Assembly: GCA_014281115.1 (NCBI GenBank)
Contig: JACONQ010000009.1
Coordinates: forward strand, 310,001-374,000
DNA: 64,000 nucleotides
Direction of reading: 5' to 3'
Origin: Laburnicola sp. R22_1
Lineage: Eukaryota > Ascomycota > Dothideomycetes > Pleosporales > Didymosphaeriaceae
Below, piece after piece: positions 55,231 through 64,000 of the stretch. Within the stretch, counting starts at the first letter, position 1; the number at the start of each line of letters is the position of its first letter. The notes beneath the pieces are model-generated. The model was not told where the DNA came from, did no database searches, and worked only from the letters and a program-made list of their open reading frames with translations. Position numbers and translations under genes: made by a program.

Positions 55231-58200
55231 ATAATCCTCCTAGGCAGAAGTATAAACTATCTTTACTTATTTAGTTTTTAAGTAGCCCTACTATGTTTAA
55301 TTACTACGTTTTTCTATTATATTACTAGCGCCTATATAACGTAACGTTACGTAATATTATATGCGAGCGCTAAGCCCTAGAACTAGAGCGCGTTAAAGTT
55401 TTTCTAATGCCTCCCCTAGCTTTTAAGATAACTAATCCTATAATAATAGCACTCTAACTTGCTTGTCTATCTACTACATTACTAGATAATTAACACCTAC
55501 CTTTTAACCTTTTGCTACGTTACTAGATAATTAACTACTTAGAACCTCTACTTTGCTCTGCTACTATAATATACAATAAATTACGTGCGCGCTCCCTACT
55601 TCTAACACTAAATAGCACTCTACTATTCTCTGCTAATAATCTATTAACCTCTAGACACCTAGCTATTACTCTACCTATCTTCTACAAAGATTCTATAGTA
55701 TAAGCGCGTACCTATATATCCTCTACGCCTTTAGCATCTACTTAGTATAGCTATTATTATTATTGTAGAAGTAATAAGCTATTAATTAGAGATTTAATAT
55801 TACTTATAGTTCTTAGTAGTAATTACTCCTATAAGCTATATAGTAGTATATAGCTACTAGCCTAGACTCTTACTTTATAAAAATGTCTATATTTTTTAAG
55901 TTCGTATTTTTAATAGTTGTAAGCACCTTGCACCTAAACTAGCATAGAGCAATCTATATTATAAGACTTATTCTACCTTTAATTCTAGGCTCTTGCTTAA
56001 GAAGATGCGTATTCTCCTTAATATAGCAATCTAACTTTATAGCAGCTATCTACTTGCTATATAGATTTTTAGCAAATACTATATAGTTTTTAATATTTAG
56101 TAGTATTTAGCTATTATGCCTAGCTATGTTATACCTAGCTATGTTATTATTTATATCTTCTAGGTAGGGGCGTAACACTATACGTCTAGTGGCAATAGCG
56201 CCTTTAGGGCAAGGGATAAATATAGCAACCTTAAGGTCTTACACAACAATTAAATATATTATATAGTAGATAAATAAATACTTAATCTCTAGTTATAGAT
56301 TTTATATTGCGTGCGCGCAGACAACTACGTATTATATTATTACTTTAGTACCTAGTATATTTTATAATTAACTACCTTTAGTAGAAGGAGCTAATTTACA
56401 CGTGCTAATAAATAGTCTCTAGCCTAACCTATTTATCTCTAAGTTGCTTTACCTTTTTTAATGCGTTTTTAGCACATTTATAGCTTTTTCTTATAGTGTT
56501 ATACTGTATACTAAAAGGTCTGCGATATTTCTCTTTCTAATTAGTTCATAAATACTACGCTATAAAGAGAAGTTAATTAATATCTATAAGCTTATATAAA
56601 GCAGCTAGAAAAGTAGAAATAAACTAGGGGCTGCGATTAGAAATAATTAATTAAGGGGGGCTAAAGACTCTAAATATATACTAATAGTAGAGATTAGTGG
56701 CTTATTTAGTAGTAACTATCTTATAGCAGGGCATAGAAAAGGTATGCTTAGATAGGTAGTAATAAGATGCTATTACGTTATTATACCCTTTCTTATTCTT
56801 AGGGAATATTTTAAAATTAATTAAGATATCTTGCTAAATATTTTTACGGATAGAAAGTAGGTATAATAAGCCTAGCTTTTTATCTAGTAAGGGCTTACTT
56901 TACTAGCAGTCTTTATAATTAGAAATATACCTATTAATATTAGTGTTTATACCCTTTTAGTAATATAACTAGTGTAAAAGCTAGAGAGTTTTTTATAGAC
57001 CTAAATAAATAGTAACCTAATAAGTGTATATTATTTAAATTAGATGCGTCTAAAGAAACTCTATAGAGAAAACTACTAGGTAGTCTTTATAGAGAAGCAA
57101 CCTTGAAGAGGTAAGAATAAAACTAGGTAATCCTAAATAAGCAGCTTCTTAAAGTAATTTAAGCACCTTATATATTAAATTAGTATATAGTAGGCAATTA
57201 ATAAATATATAAGAATAGGCTCCTTTAGGGCTTATATTAACTTTTTCTTTTTCTATTTTGCAATTATAATAGTTATAAGGGCTGCTTTAGTAGTATTTAG
57301 TAGTTATAGAAGAAAATACTAGGTGTAAGCCTCTTATTTCTTTTTTATATAACTTTAGCGTATTTTATTTTCTAAATAGTATATTAGCTATAATATTTGC
57401 GGTGCCTAGTTAGTATGTAATTTAATAATATTAGGAAGAAAAACATCGCAGACCTTTTGGTATATAGTACAACGCTATAAGAGAAAGCTATAGGTGTGCT
57501 AAAAACGCATTAAAAAAGGTAAAGTAGCTTAGAGACAAATAGGTTAGGCTGGAAACTATTCGTTAGCACGTGCAAATCGGCCCCTTCTACTAGAGGTAGT
57601 TAATTACAAAATATACTAGGTACTAAAGTAATAATATAATACGCGGTTACCTATATAGACGCAATATAAAATTCGCGACTAGATATAAATTAAGTGTTTA
57701 TCTATCCACTACCTAATAACAATACATTTAATTGTCGCGTAAGACCTCGAGGTCTACACTATTACTATCGCCACTAGACGTGTAGTGTTACGCCCCTACC
57801 TAGGAGACGTAAACGACAACGCGGCCAGGTATAACGCGGCTAGGTACAATAGCTAGACACTACTTAACATCGAAAACTGCATAGTCTATACTAAGGACCT
57901 ATGCGGCAAGTGGATAGCTGTTATAGAATTAGATTGCTACGTTAAGCAGAATATAGATATTAGTAAGTAGAAGCCTAGAATTAAAGGTAGAATAAGCCTT
58001 ATAATATAGATTACCCTATACTAGTTTAGGTGCAAGGTGCTTACAACTATTAAGGATAAGAACTAGAAAAATATAGACATTTTTATAAAGTAAGAGTCTA
58101 GGCTAGCGACTATATACCGCTGCGTAGCTTATAGAAGCAATTACTACTAAGGGCCATAAGCAATATTAGATCTTTAATTAATAGCTTATTACTTCCATAA

Positions 58201-58688
58201 TAATAGCTATACTAAGTGGGTGCTAGAGGCGTGGAGGATGTATAGGGACGCGCTTATACTACAGAATTTCTATAGAAGATAGGTAGAGTAATAGCTGGGT
58301 GTCTAGAGGTTAATAGGTTAATAGATTATTAGTAAAGAATAGTAGGGTGCCATTTAGTATTAGGAGTGGGCGCGCGCACAATTTGTTATATATTGTAGTG
58401 GCGGCAAAGCGTGCGTCTAGGAGTTTTAAGTGGTAAATTGTCTAGTAACGCGGCAGGTGGGTAAGCAAGTTAGAGTGTTATTATTATACGTTTGTCGTCT
58501 TAAAAGCTAGGAGGAGAACGTTAGTAAAACTTTAACGCGCTCTAGTCCTAGGGCTTAGCGCTCGCATATAACATCACGTTATGTGGGCGCCAGTAACGTA
58601 ATAAAAAAAAGCAGTAATTGAACGCAGTGGGACCACTCGAAAACCGATAAGTAGAGGCAGTTTATACTCCTGCCCAGGAGGGGTAATT
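55231..58688. repeat. Large palindrome, arms about 1.2 kb, split by a TIR element
   Basis: 55231-56508 is the inverted copy of about 57463-58688. Matching landmarks include GCGAGCGCTAAGCCCTAG, CTAGACACCTAGCTATTACTC, and the outer ends CCTCC-AGGCAG. Before the central insertion the two arms met at GTACTATA-TATAGTAC. The right arm is less mutated and keeps a plus-strand frame (KDLCGKWIAVIELDCYVKQ, KWVLEAWRMYRDALILQNFYRR) broken only by TAA/TAG; I do not recognise it. It may be a foldback element or an inverted duplication. Confidence 0.8.
56511..57460. mobile_element. Non-autonomous TIR element at the palindrome centre
   Basis: 950 bp with TIRs of about 30 bp (CTAAAAGGTCTGCGAT... and complement ...ATCGCAGACCTTTTGG), flanked by TA (56509-56510, 57461-57462). 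No transposase frame was seen. A related left terminus is at 29174. Confidence 0.75.
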
Positions 58689-59247
58689 TAATAATAGTAT
58701 TTAAATAGCTTCTTAGACTAATTGGCTTACTATAAAGAAAGCTTATGTTTAGTGCTAAAGTATTTAAGGGCCTAATAATTAGTAATAATATTAAAGGGCT
58801 AAGCAGTTTAGAGGCTAATTAGTTACGCTTTTTATTCTAAAAGGCCCTATATAACTACTAATATTTCCTTATTATAAATATTATAATTTAACTTAGTAGG
58901 CTTTAATAATTTAGAGTACTATATAACTAGGCACTAGGTACTATTAGAGTATAGTTAACTAAGAGAGTTTATATTAACGCTATTACTAAAGTTAGTTTCT
59001 ATATAGGTAATCTAAAATAAAGAGTACTATAAAACTAAAACGTTACTAACTATAAGTTGCTTAGTAACTTTAAATGTAGTATATTCCTAGTCTCTAAAGG
59101 TATAAAAGGTACTATTTTTTAGCAGCTTAATTAAAAGGCAAACAACCTGTCTATAATAAGAAAAAAAGGAGTAGTAGTAATTATAGAAGCCTAAAAAGCT
59201 CTATAATACCTTAAGTATTATAGGCTCTTTTTATTTCTAAACTATAG
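58689..59247. other. AT-rich decayed DNA
   Basis: About 560 bp, probably retroelement-derived from its codon-like pattern, but no motif can be named. Confidence 0.4.
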
Positions 59248-59249
59248 TA

Positions 59250-61112
59250 ACGTGGTTTACTAGCGAGTGACCTATACTAGTAAGCGCGCCACCTTTGCCA
59301 AGACTCCACTAAACCATTTTATTTATTATTAGACTGCGTCGCAATACTACTTAAAAATATATACTAAGTTAATGCATCTAATTTAGATTCTTCCTCTTTA
59401 ACTCCCTGGCAGGTTTGCGCATTATGTCTAGATTGTCTATAAATACTATAACGCTGTTAAGTTAATGGACCTATTGCAGCGCGACTAGTACTTAATAATT
59501 ATTTACCCTTCTTCTATCTACCAGCGTCCTTAGGAGTAGCTAGCTAAGATCTCTCTGCTACTATAAGTAATCCCTAATACTAAATATACCTCCTTTTCCG
59601 CGATTTTTACCTTATAGTCTCCTTAATTGTCTTGTAAAGACCTGCAATTTTATTTAATACTAGTATCTAACTATGCATTACACTTAGAGCGCCTTTTTTA
59701 AGCTTCTTAAGCACCTGCATAGTTAAAGTTAGTAATAAATTAAAGTGATTTCTAATTCTCTTGCAAACTAGTATTAATTGCGCCTTAAATTCGCGTAGGT
59801 TACTTAGTGTTTTAGACTCCTAGGTGGTAGGCTCTTTAATAGACAGACTAGGTATATAGATATAGATATTAAGGTGCTGTAACACCTCCTCTAAATTTAA
59901 TAGGACTAGCCTAGTACCGCGAAAACTACCCTTAATTATCTCTGTAGAGAAAACCTTTAAAAACGCGATTTTAAAGGCTAGAAGGAACTTAATCTTTGTA
60001 ATGTGGGTTATTAGCTAATGCGCTAAGCCTAAGATCTTAGCACTATATACCTTCTTTAGCGGGAAGAAATAGCCCACATCTAATAGCTATAGTAGGTGTA
60101 ACAAATGTGGCGACATACAGAGAGTAATAATCTTATATTCCTTATAGTAATTCTAGAACTTAATTAAGTTATGGCTCTTATAGCTATTAATAACTAGTAG
60201 CTAATAGATTCCTTTAGCGCGTCCCTTTGTATGTGCATTAAAGTGTTTTAACTATACGATACTAAGCTTATTATTTGTCTAGCTATTCTTACTAATAGCG
60301 ATTACCCAATCGCTAGGAATTGACGCGTCTTCGTACTAGGTAGAGATGTGACGCTTACTGGCGTAGATAATAAAGGGAGGGATTGCTCATCTAGTAGCGC
60401 AGATACTCTAGATTACTATAATCCACTAGCGGTTGCCTGGCTATATTAATTTGGGTTTCGCACGCCTCTCTAATGCTATAACTATAAGCTAAGACCCTAA
60501 AACCCCTATTAGGAAGCCTAATTCATCAAAGTTGTAGGTGTCCTTATCCATAATGCCGTACTTAACTTTAATACCCTCTACAAGCTTAAACCACGCGTTT
60601 ATAACCTTAGGATCTTTCTATTATGCCCTCTAGTTGTTATATAACTAAGACTAACGCGTTTTAACTTTATATCTGCGCTTAATAAACCTATCTATCTAGT
60701 TAATACTAATAGGTGGCTTTCCTCTCTATAAACGTAGTAAATCGGCCATTGTGCATATTATAAGCTTTGTAGGAGGGAATCCACGCGTGTCTAGCTTAAT
60801 TATACAATTAATAAGCGCCTGCTTCTTAAGGAGAGTAAATTCTTTAATTTAGGTGGGTTATTGCGTTGTGCAGTTGTTCTATTGCGTCTTTAATTAAGCA
60901 TTCTGCGATTAATATTATATAGCCCTACTGCTACTCGCTCTGTAAGATTTGGGTCTTATTTAATAGCTCTAATAGCAATAAGTAACTAAGCTTAATTAGA
61001 TGGCTTAGAAGATATGGTAGGTAGTTATATTATAATAGTATTGTTGGTAATGGTGGGGTCTTGGCAAAGGTGGCGCGCTTACTAGTATGGGTCACTCGCT
61101 AGTAAACCACGT
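59250..61112 (-). mobile_element. Pogo-type DNA transposon in the AT block (59-61 kb copy)
   Basis: 1863 bp with TIRs of about 60 bp (ACGTGGTTTACTAGCG... ; complement ending 61112), flanked by TA (59248-59249, 61113-61114). TACTAG occurs twice at 17-bp spacing, followed by the subterminal TTTGCCAAGACYCCAC motif. Minus-strand transposase: YNFDELGFLIGV (first Asp and its Glu kept), LLVINSYKSH (second Asp now Asn), LLDVGYFFPLKK (third Asp kept). Many TAA/TAG codons. Confidence 0.9.
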
Positions 61113-61114
61113 TA

Positions 61115-63180
61115 GTTATTATAAGGTCTTTATAAATTTGCATTTTTTTAAAATTAGCTTAGAAATTAGCGTCTTTTAAGCAAAGTAAGATCTTGCGAAT
61201 ATGTTCTTTTATTCTAAAGAATTCTTAGAAAAGATAAAGATGTTATTAATATATATAGTATAGAGGTTATCTAGATAATTACCTAGAATACTATTAATAA
61301 ACTATTAAAAGATAGTAGAACTATTATAAAGACTAAAGGGTAAGACCCTATACTTATAATTTTTATACTAGGTTTAAAAAGTAGTTAGCGCTTTAGTTAT
61401 TAAAGTAAGCTAGATTTAGTAACATACTTAGTAAATATTAAGCTTAGTAAAGAGTCTTAGTCTAAAAAGATATATAAGTATCTTTTTACTAAGTAGAATT
61501 ACTATACTGTTCTTTTTAGTAATAGTATTAAGGTAGTAGTAATTAATATAAAAGCGCTAATATTTACTTAGTTTTTAGTAAATAACACTAGTAAAGTAAA
61601 GCTAGTATTGCTAGGGATAATAAACCTACGCTTAATATAATTATTAAGGTAGACTTTAAGAAGTTTAAGGTGCTCTAAGAGTATAATATGTAAAGGCGAC
61701 GTAGTAAGTGTAAATAGGTCTTTAGTAAGATTAATATAGTAATTAATACCCTTTTAGTAAGGCAAAAGGGCGTTAGAATTTAATTTTAAAAAATAGGCGG
61801 GCTCTACTCTAGCGTATCCTAGCTAGAGGAGCGCTTATTCTATTTTAGTAAGTAGGTTAGCTTAGAACTTATTTTCTAGACTGTGTATCTTACTCTTATA
61901 GTCCTTAATAAGTTTAGCTAGCTTATAGGGACTAGTATAACTAATAATTATATTAGACTTATAGTCGCTATTTAAAGCAAAAGCTATAGCACTTACTATA
62001 ATAATATTAAAGCTAGCAATATATAATTATTTCTATATTAGCGCCTAAATAAGTTCTAGAAAGCTAGCTAAATTCTATAGGGCTAGTAGATCTACTAAAT
62101 ACAATTTATTATTTATATTCTATAAGTTCTCCTTTTATATTAGTAATTAAGTAGGGTAGAAGAGAGCTAACCTAGGTTATTCTAGCTAGGGTAGTTTTAA
62201 TTAAATAGTTAATTCCTATAATAGCTGTCTAATCTATAAATTAGCTTCTTTAGTAGGATTATAGTCTCTAGGTCTAGGGCTAGAGGTAATACCTAGATTC
62301 TACTACATAATTCCTAGGGGCTAGTCTTACTAGTAGCTTTCTTAGATAGTAGGAATAGGGTAACTAATAGGCAATTTATTATCTAATAGTTCTTTATCTA
62401 AAAAAGGTAGCTCTTTAGCCTCTAAGCTACTATCTTTGTTAAAGTTATTCTTATAGCTTAGTTTCTAGTAAGCCTTTAAGTATATTCTAATAACTAAGAT
62501 AGTAGAGTTAGGAAGCTAGATAGAAATTTTCTTAGAGACACTCTAGTTAGCTTTTAATAAGTATGTCTTTGAGTAAGTATAATTCTACTTTTTAAGTAGG
62601 CTGTCCTATTAAGTAGTATTATTCTAGAAGGAAGGGTTAGGTAGGGGGAAAGTCTATAGTAGAACAAGATTGCTAGTAAAGGTTAGATTCTTGTTATCTT
62701 TCTAACAAAGGCGGCGGTCTTAAGTGTTAACTAGGCAATTAGCTTACTTAGAAATGTTCTACTAACAATAAGATTATAGTTCTTTATATTATAGAAACTA
62801 AACTATATAGTAAAGCTAGGCTATAAAATAGGTGTCTACTTTTACACTTCTCTTTTCTATAAAGTTCTTAAAAAGGATTAGTATCTTTAGACGAAGGAGT
62901 TTAGCTTTAAGCTATTTTTATACTACCTTTATATGCCTTAAAGTAATAAGGTTATAAGCACTAGCACTAGTGTCTATTAAGGCTTACAACCTAAGAGCTA
63001 ATCCTTAGAATATAATTTATACTAGCATAACTAGCTAAAGGCCTTTAAATAGCTTAGAAACTCTTACTATCTTGCTATCTATAAGTAGCAATTTTAGTTT
63101 AGTATCTACGTTTTATAATTAAAATTATAGCTTATCTAAATTAATTAGTTTAGAAGTCCTTATATAAGCTACTAGGTTAG
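61115..63180. other. AT-rich decayed DNA, probably old retroelement
   Basis: About 2 kb, no intact frame and no recognisable domain. Long stretches on both strands are closed only by TAA/TAG, which suggests former coding DNA. Confidence 0.45.
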
Positions 63181-63189
63181 AGTTAGGCT

Positions 63190-63345
63190 GGAAAATAGGT
63201 ATAGGTTAGATTGGAGTTGGGTTTTCTTACGGAAGACCCTAACCTTAACCTAACCTCTACCTATTGATTTTGCGCTAGTAATAGGTATAGGTTAGGTTAG
63301 GGTTGTATGGGCTATAGGTTAGGTTAGGGTCGCACAGACTAGGCT
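63190..63345. repeat. TTAGG-rich telomere-like stretch with an internal palindrome, right edge
   Basis: GTATAGGTTAGATTGG... is followed by its imperfect inverse CCCTAACCTTAACCTAACC (palindrome 63196-63263, centre near 63229). Two direct GTATAGG/CTATAGG-TTAGGTTAGGGT units follow. Very similar to 27382-27460. Confidence 0.65.
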
Positions 63346-64000
63346 ATATTAGATCTAACTAATTATATTTTTTATTAGCTATATGCAATTTTTATAGTAA
63401 ACTACTATAAAAATGCCCTTATTATTATAGTAGGAATTATTACATTTACTTATTATAGTAAAAGTATAGCTTTAGTATTAAATATATATATTAAACCTAA
63501 CTAAGAGCCTTACTATTTACCTAGTATCTATATACTTCTTATAGTACCTATCTGCTAGCTATATATTCTTAGCCTATATAGTAACCTATTTTGCATAAAT
63601 AGCATTAATATTAGTATTTAGAGGTATTAGTATTATTTTATATTAGGAGTAGAGTAGTATAAAGAAATACCTTTAAATATTCTAACTAGAAAAGTCTCTA
63701 TTCTCTCTTAGAGAGCAGCTAGCATAGTAGACTAGAAGCGCAGATCTTTCTTATTATTATCTCGCGCTATTTTTTTAATAAGGTAGCAGAATAGCACTTT
63801 CCTAACAAGGGGCTTAATGCTCTTTTAGTACTTTTTAATTTTCTTAAGTGTAATAGCTATATATTATTAGAATATATATATAATAAATAGCTATAATAAT
63901 AATATACTACCTAACTTCTAGTAGTACTTCTACTTTAGCGTAATAGACAGTAATTTGCAAGGCGTCTTTTACGCAGCCTTAGTAGCTAGCGGCTTTTTTT
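63346..64000. other. AT-rich DNA to the end of the window
   Basis: No gene or boundary seen. Scattered short GC patches near 63740-63770 and 63955-64000. Confidence 0.45.

Larger units (their letters stand above)
27361..63180. other. AT-rich, RIP-like compartment
   Basis: From about 27.36 kb the sequence changes abruptly to AT- and TpA-rich DNA with no intact gene. CpA is scarce, and recognisable TE frames are closed by TAA/TAG at positions where Gln or Trp is expected. Islands of higher GC coincide with DNA transposons (31.76-33.27, 33.99-35.86, 42.67-44.85, 47.92-49.77, 59.25-61.11 kb). No index was computed; the claim rests on reading codons and composition by eye. Confidence 0.85.

Noticed and set aside
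63190..63345. A true telomere
   Set aside because: The TTAGG units are irregular and inverted, and they are followed by more AT-rich chromosomal DNA; no uninterrupted TTAGGG array.

Overview
This window looks like a chromosome segment of a filamentous ascomycete (Pezizomycotina, probably Dothideomycetes; the class is inference). Host-type genes carry 46-164 bp GT...AG introns. Transposons are present in layers, and their reading frames are broken almost only by TAA/TAG/TGA codons that one G:C-to-A:T change explains (CAA, CAG, TGG, CGA). That is the signature of repeat-induced point mutation (RIP). From about 27.4 to 63.2 kb the DNA is AT-rich and TpA-rich with no intact gene.

Layout. 1-8.4 kb: two pogo/Fot1-type DNA transposons 22 bp apart; the second holds a 4.2 kb LINE with a 15-bp target duplication. 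8.4-10.5 kb: no supported gene. 10.5-11.8 kb: an intact GT32 (Och1-like) mannosyltransferase gene with one intron. 11.8-15.8 kb: GT-skewed, microsatellite-rich intergenic DNA with one doubtful exon. 15.8-18.4 kb: two tandem paralogues of an unrecognised family. 18.4-19.3 kb: a decayed tandem repeat. 19.6-20.3 kb: a two-exon unknown gene. 21.2-22.6 kb: a four-exon secreted DUF1996 gene. 23.3-23.7 kb: a two-exon small secreted protein with eight cysteines (effector-like). 23.8-27.3 kb: two pogo-type elements in tandem, sitting in the remains of one palindrome.

27.4-64 kb is a RIP-mutated nest: retroelement gag remnants, a Tc1/mariner element, a complete but mutated Ty1/Copia element (287-bp LTRs, 5-bp target duplication), a Ty3/Gypsy integrase-chromodomain fragment, four more pogo-type elements, an unclassified family starting TGTGGCG with 9-11 bp target duplications, and a broken palindrome with arms of about 1.2 kb. 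The pogo-type copies keep recognisable transposase frames while the DNA around them is far more decayed, so most look like later arrivals.

Most notable patterns: (1) all eight pogo-type elements carry in their terminal repeats a family-specific motif repeated in direct orientation at exactly 17 bp; (2) at least three TA-target insertions lie at the centre of a palindrome; (3) the TGTGGCG family fits neither LTR nor ordinary TIR expectations; (4) a cysteine-rich secreted protein gene ends about 120 bp from the transposon boundary. The coordinates of exons, TIRs, LTRs and target duplications were read by hand from the sequence; no homology search was possible.
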